Shown: piece by piece, positions 1 through 12,664 of the stretch | Position numbering within the stretch: position 1 is the stretch's first letter | Layout: each line of letters opens with the position of its first letter | The notes under the pieces: model-generated | What the model saw: the letters and a program-made list of their open reading frames with translations, nothing else | Databases searched by the model: none | What the model was told of the DNA's origin: nothing | Program-made: the position numbers and the translations under genes | From: Nephrotoma appendiculata | Lineage: Eukaryota; Arthropoda; Insecta; Diptera; Tipulidae | NCBI GenBank assembly: GCA_947310385.1 | Contig: OX371225.1 | Location: forward strand, 18,791,050 to 18,855,049 | Reading direction: 5' to 3' | Length of the DNA stretch: 64,000 bases

Positions 1-163
1 AACTAGCGAAACATTTCCATTTTCCGTGTAGTGTTCACCGCAGAGGTCAGCAACCTCTTTTTTTTCAAAAAATAATGGCATTAAAATATCGTGTGTCATA
101 CATCATGCTCCGGTGGTCAATAAAGGGTTACTAAATATATACATTCTATCACTCTTAGTCCTA

Positions 164-185
164 TTTTTTTTTTTTTTTTTTTTTT
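164..185. repeat. poly-T tract
   Basis: An uninterrupted run of about 22 T, followed by TTATTTT. It is the longest T homopolymer near the start and lies about 75 bases before the minus-strand SINE. It could be the poly-A tail of a minus-strand retroposon, but no matching body was found at the required distance. Confidence 0.8.
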
Positions 186-254
186 ATTTTAAAAAGGAAG
201 TATTAATTGTCCAGTGGATTTAATGTCCTTTGAAGGTCAATTAATACCCCCTTT

Positions 255-520
255 TCATTCACGCACAGACCACCAATTCACACAATTACAGTGTAACACC
301 TGCACATTGCAAGCTCCATGTCAACCTGTAAACTGACATAGACGGTGGGTCGGCGCTGAATTCTGCACTCCAACAGAGGGTCTTAGTTGTGTTTATTAAC
401 ATTACCGATCGTAATCGATGACGAAAATTCGCTTTGCATTCAGCCTCTGGTGGGATTCGAATCCAGTACCTCCCGGTCCAAGTGCCGAATTAACTTCGGT
501 CAGTAAGGCCAAGTGTTTGA
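255..520 (-). mobile_element. tRNA-derived SINE, minus-strand copy
   Basis: Read on the minus strand, this stretch carries an RNA polymerase III B-box-like sequence (GGATTCGAATCC at 453-464). It is followed by a body that closely matches the copy at 55.85-56.19 kb: CACTTGGACC, AGAGGCT, CATCGATTAC, TAATAAACACAACTAAGACCCTCTG, GAATTCAGCGCCGACCCACCG and TACAGGTTGACATGGAGCTTGCAAT all recur in the same order. The A box is degraded here. SINEs carry no protein and are moved by LINE machinery. By eye the identity between the copies is high, so the family was active fairly recently. A genuine tRNA gene is unlikely because no cloverleaf is present. Confidence 0.75.
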
Positions 521-1959
521 AATCCTGATAAAAATGACTGTGGTCCAATAGAACTTTTATCGACGTTCTGATGGTCTCTGATACAAGAAATGCAAAAAAA
601 AAAGTTTTGGATGATATTTTAAGAACGGCTCATGCGATTTGATTTTTTTGGCAAACAAGAAAAATTACTACAAGTGATGCACAGATGGCATTGTTCTACA
701 CATTCATCAATCAACCCCAGCTATAAGCTCGTTAAGTTCCGTTCCGTGTTCCGACTTCGTTAAACTATCGTAGTTAAAGAACTTTATGCTGAGTAATCGA
801 ATTATTTATCAAACGTTAGATTCACTACGAAGTCCAGAAAATGTGAGGCTACTGATAAAACTTCCACTTTTCTAACATTCGAATGAGAGTGACGTGTATT
901 TTGAATATTTGCATTTAGATGACTTATTGCAACAATAAATAATTGCAACATTATACTTATACCGAAAACTCTAGAAGATCTAACTCAACAGTTTGTTAAA
1001 AATGATAATCAACATAATCCTGACAAGGGAAACTTTTATTTTGTTATAAAAATAAAATTATTAAAATCAATAAAATGTTGCTTGTAATTACGACCTAAAA
1101 TATTAGAAATGGTCGAAACATGTCATCTACATTCACATTTTCACAGCATAAAAATTCAAAAAACAAATTCACTAAAATTACTGTGCAAAAAAATATGTTA
1201 CGACGATACATTCGTATATATACAAATTTTAAACCGGGGATTTTATTTAAACCTTTAAAACACACAAGTATAATTTTCAATCATTTAAAATGGTTTGAAA
1301 CCCTTTTTCCTCTTAAAACCGCCCCTCCATCTGTGGTTTCTATTAAAAATTTAGCAGATGAAACCAATTCATGTTCGCTCGTACTTTTTTTGCTTGTATA
1401 AATTTAGGCCAAATTTCTGATAAGAAACGAACATATAAAATTTCGACCATCTTCCCATCATATCTAATGTGTATACATTCTTTATATGTATAAAGGGGGT
1501 ACTGTTTTTCTGGGATAAAATATGCTTTATGTCTCCACGACCAAAAAAATAAAATAAAATAAAAAGGTTCAATACTGTTTTTATAGCATAAAGTCTTATT
1601 AATATTAAAAGGGCATTACAATATCAAAGATTTTCCAAAAATATTTAATCACCGTAGAAGGAAGGTGTTAGATCCATATTTAAGCAGGACTATATACCTG
1701 AATACATATATAGCTTGTATACCGATAATTCCTTTTATATTAAAAATAAAATATTGGTAAGTTCAAAATTGATATTGATAAACTTTTAAAAGAAGAGAAA
1801 AATTATTAAGAATATTTATATATTTCCCAAGTAGGTAAAGGTAGTCGGAAAAGTATTGTGCCACATACAGAAAAACACATTTCTGTTGTTGGGTATGAAT
1901 GGTTGCTTTTTTCTATGTGTGCAAATTCAACCAACTTAGCTGTTCGTAATTAAGGTCAT
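521..1959. other. AT-rich intergenic stretch, no gene seen
   Basis: Only short overlapping reading frames on opposite strands (around 1095-1572), with no recognisable motif and base composition like their surroundings. I regard these as chance frames. No RNA gene or long inverted repeat was noticed. Confidence 0.6.
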
Positions 1960-1963
1960 TTAA

Positions 1964-2339
1964 CCCTTTCGAGTTCAAGAAAAAAAATTATTTTGGTTCA
2001 ATTTCAGTTCAATATACACAATTGTGTATGTAAATAATGATAGGTTGTAATGTCTTCCGTATTTTAACGGATCTTAGTTAAATCGGAATTCTTTTTGGAA
2101 ACAGCACAATAATTTGTTAACAAATTAATTATATAACATACAATTTATTTGTTCTTGTTAACATATTAATTATTTTATCATTATTATAGTTACTATTATT
2201 TTTCGGACGAAAACAAAATTAAGTGGTTTACACAAATGTGTACACTGGTCTTCAATTACCACCTAATTCTATGTTTGACATCTTCGTTTGTTGTAATCGA
2301 AATTTACATACACAATTGTGTATGCGGGTCAGGAAAGGG
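1964..2339. mobile_element. piggyBac-type MITE with TTAA target duplication
   Basis: The 376-bp segment begins CCCTTTCGAG and ends AGGAAAGGG, giving a short inverted repeat CCCTTTC. It is bounded on both sides by an intact TTAA (1960-1963 and 2340-2343), the target site duplicated by piggyBac-superfamily transposases. It carries palindromes built on ACACAATTGTGT at 2014-2029 and 2307-2324, plus a looser ACACAAATGTGT near 2229, and a TTTTTCGGACGAAAA block near 2200. No coding frame is present, so it would depend on a transposase elsewhere. A related, rearranged copy lies at 50.54-50.80 kb. Confidence 0.75.
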
Positions 2340-2343
2340 TTAA

Positions 2344-4169
2344 ATCTGCCACAAGATCAGAGAAAACACTTGCAATAATTTTCAAGTAATGTGAAATTCA
2401 ACTTAAAATTATTATTTTTAACTGAATTAGGATTATCTTTTGTATGTATAAAGTTGTTAAATGAAATTGTTTAGTACTTTTATGAAAAAATTATTTTTTG
2501 TCTTAGCAGATTATTGTTGAAAAATTTGAAGAACTCTTAACTCAGAAAAATGATGAAAGATATATTTTATTTTAGTGCTTTCGTGGAGAGATTTTGTTCA
2601 GATATTACAATGAATAAATGGGAATATTGTAATAGAACGTAACTAGACCAGAAATATAACTGAATTTTATATAAATGAAAATAATTAGCTACCAACATTG
2701 GTTTCATATAATATAAGTTAACAATATATCGTTGAAAGTGCTTGATGAATGTCGTAAATTTTTCTGAATGCCTTATAGTTCTAAAAATTACCGGTTCTGT
2801 TCAATCCGTTTATTTTTATTTTATAAAAGTAAAATAAGAATTTATACCGTGAAATATTTAAGGTTACGCGTTCATTAAATTATATCCCACCGCAAATAAA
2901 CACCGTTTTAATTCTTATTTCGTTAATAACAAAAACAATTTAGTTTACCGTTCAAAATTATTTATTTAAGGATCCTGTGCAGGTCTGGTCTCCCATACCA
3001 TCCAATTTGTTCTTCAACACCGATATATACACAATGTTTAATTCACCTTAAACGTACACAACAAATAAAAAAAATATTTTCTATTTAAGGAAAATGGTAA
3101 AATCGGAAAAACTAAATCATTTAAAGTATACATATAGTATAAAGGAGAATGGTACACAGGAACGAGATGAAAAATATAGATAAATAATTGTAAAACGTAT
3201 ATCTGAAGTAAACTCAATAAGGAAACTAATTATTATGGTTATCCATGGTTGGTTGCTGGTTGGCTATTAAAGGGAAAAGAATCGTTTTTTTTTTTGTATA
3301 AGGATTATAAATAAAATACACAGCATCCTTACATAAATAGCAAACCACTGTGCTATACACAGAAAAAGAGATCGTTATGTGTGCTCGGAATCTTTAAATT
3401 AAAAACCAGATGTACCATTACGAACTATTTTATTGTTAACCGCAAAAAAAAGATATCCCTGACATTTACTATTACTATTTGTGCTCTTGCCAATAATTTC
3501 AATAATAATTTAAGATTTTATCTATCTTCTCGAATACATACAGTTAGTTCTATCTGTAAATGGTGTTAAACATAAATCTTGATTAGAATTTAAGTGTTCA
3601 CATATTATTTTGTGGAGTAAGATTTTATTTCTTTTTATAGTTTTGTTACTTTAATGAACCAACCGTATTATATAGTATTTTGTAAAATGTTTATCGTTAA
3701 ATCGGTCGATGAACATTTTTTAAACTGACACTGTTGTATTTATGAACGAACATTATCATAAAATATTATATATTTATTCGTATCTTTATGTATTTACCAT
3801 TATTCACTTATCTTCAATCTTAATGAATCTGATGTATCATACTCGTAATTACCTGAAATGAGATAGAAAATTACATTACATTAGTTAGGTATTTATATTG
3901 AAGTTTAATGTAACTATAAAGCACTGCTTGATAATAAGAAATACAAATCGCTAGGGAACTGGAGCACAATACAAATATATAGACAGAAATTGAAGAGGGA
4001 TTTATTTAACACATATGCTAGTAGGAGTACTTTGAAAAATGGTATCTAATTTCGGGAGTTCTTTATATTTCACAAGCCAGTTACTGAATGTTGCAAATAA
4101 GAAATATTTGAAAGTGCTGCTTTGTTCTAATTCCAGAAGAAAGGGCCTAAAATTTATGACTATTTTCAA
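2344..4169. other. AT-rich intergenic stretch, no gene seen
   Basis: Homopolymer-rich, with no frame over about 65 codons. The single small frame at 3381-3569 has no recognisable motif. From about 3,960 the sequence begins to resemble the flank of the satellite that follows, but no clear unit is seen before about 4,170. Confidence 0.6.
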
Positions 4170-6960
4170 AATTGTTACTGATTGAGTTAATAATTGAGAG
4201 AAACCTAATTCTCTTCGAGCATATTTTACTTAATTTTGGCCAATAATCATTATTATTCTCTTCGTGCATGTACATTTTATAATTCAATTAGAAAATAATA
4301 ATTATTATGCTTTAAAGCGTTAAGCGCACATAGAATATGTTTTATATTTTGATTTATAAATCTAATAGAAATATGGCTCTAAAAATAACACAGAAGTATT
4401 CACTTCCTGCATGTAATAATTTGAGTACAATATAACTTGGGTTATTGATTGATAGAAACCTCATTCTTTTCGAGTATGTATATAATTATTTTACTTAATT
4501 TTGGTAAATGATCATTAGTATTCACTTCGTGCATGTAATATTATGATTTACGTTAAAACAGTAAATATTAGGTTTTAAAGCATTAAGCAAGATTTAACAA
4601 TACATTGTTGATCCATTTTAGTTTAGATATTCATTCAAGGCGTTTTTTATTTTGATTTATAAACCTATTAGTAATCTGGCTGTGAAAATTAAAAATAAGT
4701 ATTCACTTCCTGCATGTAAAAATTTGAGACAACTTTTATTTGGATTAATATTGTAATAAATGATTGAGAGAAACCCCATTCTCTTCAAGTATATGGTTAT
4801 TTTACTTAATTTTGGTAAATGATCATTAATATTCACTTCGTGCATGTAAAATTATGATTTATATAAAAAAACAGTAAATATTAAGTTTTCAAGCATAAAG
4901 CAAGATTTTACAATACATTATTGATCCATTATTGTTTGGATATTCATTCAAGGCGTTTTTTATTTTGATTTATACACCTAATGGCAACCTGACTTTGAAA
5001 AATAATATAAAGTATTCACTTCCTGCATGTAAAAATTTCCAACCACATTTATTTGGATTAATGTTGTAATAAATGATTTAGAGCAACCTCGTTGTTCTCA
5101 TCAAGTATATACTAAAATTTGGTATATGATCATTAATATTCACTTCGTGCATATAATTTTATGATTTATGTTAAAAACAGTAAATATTAGGTTTTAAAGC
5201 ATTAAGCAATACATTATTGATCCATTTTAGTTAAGATATTCATGCAATGCGTTTTTTATTTTGATTTATAAACCTAATAGTAATCTGGCTGTGAAAATTA
5301 AAAATAAGTATTGACTTCCTGCATGTAATAATTTTAGACCACTTTTATTTTGATTATTATTGTAATAAATATTTGAAAGACCTCATTCTCTTCAAGTATA
5401 TAGTTAATTTACTTAATTTTGGTAAATGATCACTCATATTCACTTCGTGCTTGCAATATTATGATTTCCTTTAAAAACAATAAATATTATGTTTTAAAGC
5501 ATTAACCAGGATATTACAATGTACTGTTGATCCTTTTTAGTCTAGATATTCATGAAATGCGATTTTATGTTGTTTTATAAATTGAAAATATATATTGCTT
5601 TAAAAATTAAACAGTATAGTATTCACTTCCTGCATGTAATAATCTAATTTAAATTTCATTTGGGTAAATAATGTAATAAACGATTGAAAGAAGCTTAATT
5701 CTTTTCAAATATATTGTTATTTTACTTAATTTTGGTAAATGCTCAAAAATATTCACTTCGTGCATGTAATATTATGATGTACAAACATCAAACACGGATA
5801 AAACAATTAATATAAGGATTTAAAGCATTAAGCAGGATATTACAATACATTGCTGATCCATTTTAGTCTCGATATTTATAGATTGGGTCTTGTTTTTTGA
5901 TTTATAAACCTATAATATTATGATTTATGTAAAACTGTAAATATTAATATTAAGATTTAAAGTACTAAGCCGGATATTACAATACACAATTACTAAATTT
6001 GGGCTTAGTAACCGATTAAAGCATTTTGTGTTTAAACTTAAAATGCCAATTTAAATATTGCTGTAAAAACAGAATGGATGTATTCACTTCATGCATGTAT
6101 TTATTTTATTCAAATTTTATTTTATTTAAATTTCATTTGGTAATATAATGTAATAAATGATTGAAAGAAACCTCATTCTCTTCAAGTATACAGTTATTTT
6201 ACTTAATTTTGTTAACGGATCATTATTATTCACTTCGTGCATGCAACATTGTGATTTATGTTAAAAACAGCAAACATTAAGTGTTAAAGCATTAAACAGT
6301 TTATTACAATGTACTGTTGATCCATTTTAGTTTAGCTATTCATGCAATTTGTGTCTTATTTTGTTTTGAAAATTGAAAATAAATATTTCTTAAAAAATTA
6401 AACAGTATTATAGGATTCACTTCCTGCATGTAATAATTTTATTCAAATTCCATTTGGGTAAATAATGTAATAAATGATTGAGAGAAACTTTAATCATTTC
6501 GAATATATAGTTTTTTTACTTAATTTTGGTAAATGATCAAAACTATTCCCTTCGTGCATGTAATATTATGATGTACGTAAAACAATGAATATTATGATTT
6601 AAAACATTAAGCAAGATATTACAATACATTGCATTGTGCATTGCGTCTTGTATTAGGATTTATAAACCTCTTTAAAAAAATTTGCTGGAAAAATTAAACT
6701 GACATATTCACTTCCTGCATCTAAAAATTTTAGTCATATTTTATTTGGCTAAATATCGTAATAAATGATTGAAAATCCCGAATTCTCTTCGAGTATATAT
6801 ATTTATTTTACTTAATATTGGTAAATAATCATTAATATTCACTTCGTGCATGTGATTTATGTAAAAAACAACAAAGATTAAGATTTAAAGCATTAAGCAG
6901 TGTATTAAAATTCATAGTTGATCCATTTTTGATATATATAAACCTAATAAATATGGCTGT
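4170..6960 (+). repeat. ~310-bp dimeric satellite array, about nine units
   Basis: The pair of motifs TTCACTTCCTGCATGTAA and TTCACTTCGTGCATGTAA alternates across the block. CTTCCTGCATG-type motifs fall near 4400, 4705, 5019, 5309, 5620, 6086, 6417 and 6709; CTTCGTGCATG-type motifs near 4522, 4832, 5141, 5440, 5752, 6225, 6548 and 6838. The step is about 290-330 bp, with one enlarged interval. Both motifs share their flanks, so each unit looks like a dimer of two diverged halves. Other phrases recurring once per unit are GATCCATTTTAGTTTAGATATTCAT, AAAGCATTAAGCA and TTTTACTTAATTTTGGTAAATGATCA. There is no coding potential. An inverted block of the same family lies at 18.7-19.7 kb. Confidence 0.9.
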
Positions 6961-8456
6961 ATTAGCCCCTATAATTTCTACTGAGGCTTCCTTAATGTAT
7001 TGCAATGCCCTTAATATCGCATAAAATAACAACGATTAATACTTTTATCCGTTGATTGTTTTCCATATTTGTAAAAATTACCCAAAAATAAATCAATCCT
7101 ATTTATTTTTAAATCTTCTGAACAAATAAAATTATAAAATTGAAAAATAAAATTTACCATGAATGATTACACATGAGACACCATTGTATTAAACCGGATT
7201 AGTATATGAATTTTTTTTAACGCGTTATACTTTATAATACAAATTGTAAAAATACATTAATTTTCTGATAACAGGGATAAAAATATAAAAACGAAATCCG
7301 CAGAATCGAATTCATCGAATGAATTTTCATTTTTTTGGAGTTTAATTAACTGTGTAAACAATATTACAGAACAAAACAAATTTTTTTAAAAAATCCTTGT
7401 GGTATAGGCTTTTCAGGTAGAGATACTCGTACATTACATACACAAAATGTTTTTTAATATCAGAGCTTAAAAAACTAAAATATTTGGCAAACCTTTGTTT
7501 TCTATTGTTTACATTAAAATATTGTTCCTGATGCATCTTGACTTAATGCAAATACAAATTATAATTTAGTCATATCCAAATACAAAATGCACATTGGTTC
7601 ATAAAACTAGACAAAATTAGAGAATGGTGTACACATGACAAGACATCATAATACATCTTTTCTGTTATCTTTTTTCCTTTTTAATTTTTAATTTAACAAT
7701 AAATATTAATTTATAACATTTCTAGACAACAATTTTGTATTGTTTTAGAGACATAACCCCTCTCACACCATATATATTATACCGGTGTGGTAGTCATAGT
7801 GTTTTATATTATAATTAATGGAATGAGATGAGATACAAACACAAGAAAAGTGTATGTACATATAAATTAGATACATTATCGTACAACCTGAATATGTTTT
7901 GATGATAATAATGATTTATGTTACTTTTTTAGAATAATAACAAAAATTTTCCAAGTGGTACCGATACTTCATATAACTTGAGGCCATTTTGGTGTTGCTA
8001 CAATATTTATAATATGTAAAAATGAAATTAGATCTTTGGAAAGATTTTTTGTGTTGTATAAATTTTTTGGGCGATAAAGACTTTGTATATATTCTAATTT
8101 TTAATTAGAAGATGATTGTTTAGGTTAACATTTTAATTATGTGGGTAACTGTAAACGTACATACCGAAAAATGTTTAATTTATATATTTTTTTGTGAGCA
8201 ATTGGACTATAAAATGCTAGGAAACGCATTTGTTTGTTCACATTATAATATTTAGTTACATTAAATAAGAAAAGTGGTTTTCACATTTTTGTTTCTGGAA
8301 TACTTGTATTTTCCTTGAAAGGATACTGTAAACATTATACACAGCGGTTTTTTATGCAAAGATTTAATGTGTGGCAGAGCGATGATAAAAAATACAGTCA
8401 AATAAATATTGCACGAACGTCAGCAGTTATATGAAAAGTTTGTCGATGGTCTATTG
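6961..8456. other. AT-rich intergenic stretch, no gene seen
   Basis: No supported gene. Small frames (around 6832-7032 and 7342-7536, minus) lack motifs and overlap the satellite edge or low-complexity DNA. Confidence 0.6.
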
Positions 8457-8460
8457 GGAC

Positions 8461-8742
8461 TTTATTGAAGATGCATGAGAAATTTGTTTGAAAAAGCAAG
8501 GAATAGCAGAGAAGCTTCATTCCAGCAATTTATCTTTGTTCCCGTCAACAAAGTAAATCTATATTTCGAAAGAAACATAGCCGACTTAACCTCTTGTCTA
8601 ATTCACCGCAATCACAAGCTATTGAGTATTATAGTCGAGAAAGTTTCCAATACGGGAAGATCATTAACGCTACCTACATCTGAAACATCTTTTTTTTCGT
8701 CGATTTCAACGATTTCAGCCTTTTTCCCTGTACCGAGGTAAA
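8461..8742 (-). CDS. possible terminal exon of a host gene (unidentified)
   Basis: On the minus strand a pyrimidine-rich tract ending TTTATTTGCAG (AG at 8744-8743) immediately precedes an open stretch of 131 bp. It ends in TGA at 8612 and encodes an acidic, lysine-rich tail (phrases YLGTGKKAEIVEIDEKKD and SVNDLPVLETF). An AATAAA lies 146 bp beyond the stop, at 8466-8461 on that strand. The exon would begin in phase 1. I do not recognise the protein and no upstream exon was found in the window, so it is only a candidate; chance splice-like sequence in AT-rich DNA is the main alternative. It differs from its neighbours in being balanced in composition and free of stops through a plausible splice signal. 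Confidence 0.3.
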
Positions 8743-8849
8743 CTGCAAATAAACAGGCAGGAAAAAAAGAAAAATTACATTCAAAACCTTCTGAGGATCT
8801 TGAATTAACTTGCAAAAAGAATTATATTCATTAGTCATGAAAAATTTTA

Positions 8850-10835
8850 AGCGCCTATACGTAGTTCGACATTATATCTACATGTTGTTTTCGAAAATAG
8901 CGTAGACCATTGATTTTTTGCGTAGACAATGCCGATAATTGGTAGCATATGTAGATATTTTGTAAAAAACCAGAATCGTGTTTTTTGTAATTTTTCGCAA
9001 TGTTTGTGGTACTGTAGGTTGCCATCATATTTGCGTTTGAATACGTTTTGGAAGTTAATATTCAACTTCTATAAAATAAACGGGTGGGATTAGTATATTT
9101 AATTAGAGTTTTAATTGTTTTCTACACGTGTATTGATTCAAATATTTCCAATATGCAAAATGCCGATTGTGCACTGTTTAATTTATTTTTTAATTCTAAC
9201 CTCTTTTATGTATAATAAAAAGTCAAACATTTTAAAACGTAGCAATGAAAACCAAATTTTTTAATTCATATAATAATTGAAACTTTATGGTTGGCATTTC
9301 AACGTTCTCAATTGTAACAATAATAATTTTGAGAATCACTAATTCCATTTTTTTATATCAGCTCATTTATATGGGGTAAGAAATTCTTGATCCGTTCCTA
9401 AAACAGTCCTCTGTATTTCTTCTTGAAGTTATTTTCTCTCATCGTAAACTGCAGTTATTGTTTTTTCCAATAGGCAGTAATATTTTGTGGTCTAGAAACT
9501 ATGTATATTCACCTGAAGTAGAATAAATATTTGTTATTTTCCATTTTTAAATTGATTTTGTATTGTCCCGTGTTTTGGCTGGAATTAGATTTACTGCTCC
9601 ACAAAATTATGGTAAATATTATTCTAACAAGTTGTTTTATATAAAATTTAATAAAAAAAGAATAATTGTAACGGTTAACCCCTTTTCCCTTTTTCATGTG
9701 TGTGGCATTTCGGTGATAGTAAGGCAGTCGTTCATGAATTTTAACCAGCTCACAAAATATTATTTTAAAATAGAAGGGCGATATGATGAGTACCACAATG
9801 AGAATGTTTGTGCCCTTAATGAGATATTTGCAAAAATCAAATAAAAATATTTCAGAAAGTGAGGATGGCTTCAAATATCAATTTAAATATGCAATAATCC
9901 AAAAGTATGTCAAAAACATAAATATTTAGAATATTGTGAATGTACCTGATCGTGTTACGGACCACCCGATTAAAAAGATATTAAAGAAACCAAACAGCTC
10001 AGTTGCAATAATTTTTCATAAAGATGGTCTGTTTACAACACAAAAACCATGGTTCTAACCTGATCTCAGAAATTCGAAAGTAGCTCAAGCTATCTTGCGG
10101 CAAGTGGAGTTTGAACATCAAACTAAAATGAGCTAATAGCGAAAGAGCTTTTCTGTTACCTCAAATCTCACTACCTCGTAATCAAATGAATTTAGAAATG
10201 GTAAATGCAATAAAATTTTCCAAATATTTTTTTTCTTGGAATATGAAAATATTGAGATGCATATTTTTGAAAAGGCATTACTGTTACGAAACAAAATAAA
10301 AATTTTTATGAATCCACCAATTCAATTTTGAAATGTTTTTATCGTATTTGTAACGATTTACCCCCTGATTCTGACATACAGTCACAGACGTATTTTCTGT
10401 CATAGCGAAAACTTTTGTCTTAACGAAGACTGTAGACTTTTAATTTGTATTCTGCACGTAGTCTTATCTATCAGGAGTCTTATAAAATAGTTTTCGTTAG
10501 CATCGGCAAAATAGGTAGTCTTACGAAGTATTATTTTGACATTTCGCTTTCAAAGTGACATTCTACAGAGGTAATAATTTTATTTGACATAATATGTAAA
10601 TACAAAAACAGAAATATAAATATTTATTACATTAAAAAAATTTAGGAGTGCATAACAATATTTTTAGTACATAATGCATTGTGTGGCTGCACTCGCCGTA
10701 AAATTTCTACCTTAAATTAAAATACATATTATACAACTTATGTACATTCACTAATAAAACTGTATAAATACATTTCAAATATATTTTAGTCACATCCTTT
10801 TAATTAAAAAACACTTATATTTTTATATAATATAG
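8850..10835. other. AT-rich stretch, no gene seen
   Basis: Two frames overlap on opposite strands at 9509-9874 and 9563-9844; neither has a recognisable motif and the pairing suggests chance. The 10370-10560 part is less AT-rich and has repeated CGAAAAC/GTCTTACGAAG phrases that could come from a decayed repeat, but no clear ends were found. Confidence 0.5.
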
Positions 10836-10841
10836 GTCTAA

Positions 10842-10935
10842 CCCGATTTGACGAAACTCCGATTAGACGATACCCGATTTTGCCACATCCTATTTTACGA
10901 AAGAAAATTATCCGATTTTACGAAAACTTAAAAAA
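10842..10935 (+). repeat. tandem CCGATTTTACGA-type repeats, probable transposon end
   Basis: Five related segments follow one another at 13-22 bp spacing: CCCGATTTGACGAAAC, CCGATTAGACGATAC, CCCGATTTTGCC, CCTATTTTACGAAAG and TCCGATTTTACGAAAA. The block lies about 350 bp upstream of a pogo/Tigger-like transposase in the same orientation. Tandem binding sites inside the terminal inverted repeat are usual for this group, so I infer the left end of that element. No inverted partner was found downstream, so the right end is probably lost. Confidence 0.55.
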
Positions 10936-11280
10936 CTTGAAAATTGCGTTATGTAATGTTCTATTACTGTAAAAATAAAAATGTAAAGCAAAAAATAATA
11001 TTATTTTTAGGTTTTTTCCATTTCCTTTTTTGTTCGTGTAAAAAAAAACGTCTAATCGAGTAAAATATTAGTTTGATTTTAGAATTTGCGTAGTGACGAT
11101 ATAAAACAAAAAAAAAAGAATAATTCACTGCAGCCTGTTTTTAAAATAATCTTTCTGGTAGGCGTATTAAATAACTGATATGAAAAGCAGAAATCGTTGA
11201 TTTTTATTTTCATTTTATTCATATTAGGAATATTTTTAATTCGTTAGTAACATCGCAAAAGTACGAGATAAAACATAAAA

Positions 11281-12664
11281 ATGCCATTGCAAAAAAGGAG
11301 GACTTTAACCTTAAACGTGAAGTTGCAAATAGATCAGGCAGTCGAAGATAATCCAAGTTGTAATAGATCGGAGTTAGCGCGGAAATTCAATATTTCCAGA
11401 TCATGTATTAAGGAGTACGTGAAAATTAAAAATTCAATTTTAGAATTCCAAGCTAAATAGCATGCTAAATAAATTTAAAAATTGTTGCAAAAATGTGAAA
11501 TATGGATGTTATAAAATATTAGAAGAGGCGCTTTTTATATGGTTTCTAAAAATGCGCGATCTCAATCAAATTGTAAATACGGTCATTTTAACTAACCAAG
11601 CAAAGCTGTTTGCACCTCGCTTCCAGATATTATATTATTTCTAAATATTCCAGATACTTTAAAGTTTAGCAATAACTGGGAAGCAAAATTTAAACGCCGT
11701 TATGGTGTAAGAAAACTAAAAATTTGTGGCGAGAAGGTGTCATGCAATACAAATGCTATGGATCAGTGGAAGGAACAATTCTTCAATGATATTGCTTCTA
11801 ATTTACTTACCGCGGATCAGTTGTATAATGCTAATGAAACAGCTCTCCTTTTTAAAATGGTGGACGAGGAAACACTTGTGCACTCAAAAAAAACTACAAC
11901 AAGTGGGGATAAAATTAATAAAGAAAGAGTGACAATTATGCCATGCTCCAATACAACAGGAACTTACAAACTTCCTTTATTTGTGATTACGTTTAGCAAA
12001 GCAAAAAATCCTCGGTCATTTAATAATATTCAATTACCAGTTAAGTATACTGCATCTAAAAACACTTTGATGATTAAATATATTTTTGCTGTTCAATTAT
12101 CAATTTGTATCTTCTGTAAGGTAATTTTCACAAAACAATCATTTAGAACCACAGGCTATCCTTTTATTGGATGTAATATAATTAAACTGATGATTAAACA
12201 TATGATTAAACTGAAGTACAGAAAAAAATTGATGCTAGAGGTAATGGCAAATGGAACAAGCGATAGTGAGAAAATATTGAAAAAGATTAATATCGAGGAT
12301 GCGGTATTTTCGTTGCACGATTCTTGGGATGAAATCTCAGAAATAATTATTAAAAAGTCCTGGGGAGAAGTTGGTACATTACTGATGGTAATCTAGTTCA
12401 TGAGGATGATGTTCCTTTGGCCTTTTAAAACAATTAATTTGAATCTCGGGTGGCTGAAATTGAAGAAGAGCAGAATTGCTGCAATAATTTATCTGATAAT
12501 GATATTATTTCGATAGTTTTAGAACAACCTGAATGCGAAAATCAAAATATTGATGAGGATGAATCAGCAACTCCTTCTAATACTTTGGCGGAAGAAAATG
12601 TGAATTTTCAAATAGCCGAAGACAGTGATTTCACAATAATAATATTTTTCACTGACAAATCATG
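11281..12664 (+). pseudogene. pogo/Tigger-like (CENP-B type) transposase, degenerate
   Basis: Starts at ATG 11281 with a CENP-B-type N-terminal helix-turn-helix (phrases NRSELARKFNIS and CIKEYV), stopped by TAG at 11458. The same frame resumes with more stops and then a second DNA-binding part (NNWEAKFKRRYGV, ICGEKVS). From 11737 a 219-residue open part follows: WKEQFF, then YNANETALLFKM where the family normally has an Asp two residues before ETGL (here Asn), then KERVTIMPCSNTTGTYKLPL, KNPRSF and SKNTLM. The segment with the second catalytic Asp (usually LxxDNxPxH) is missing and the reading passes to LKYRKKLM and INIEDAVFSLHDSWDEIS. An acidic tail follows in another frame (12450-12665). Mutated catalytic Asp, internal deletion and stops mean it is inactive. 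Family assignment is from motif order. Confidence 0.8.

Noticed and set aside
60..130. piggyBac-type right end (GTCAATAAAGGGTTA near 118)
   Set aside because: No TTAA is intact and no left end lies in the window; the similarity is short.
451..466. tRNA gene suggested by GGATTCGAATCC
   Set aside because: The B box belongs to a SINE body shared with two other copies; no cloverleaf can be formed.
3900..7000. CRISPR array suggested by regular repeats
   Set aside because: Units of about 310 bp without unique spacers in eukaryote-type DNA; a satellite explains them.
9509..9874. 121-codon minus-strand frame, overlapped by a 93-codon plus-strand frame
   Set aside because: Mutually exclusive frames in AT-rich DNA, with no motif or splice signal; best explained by chance.
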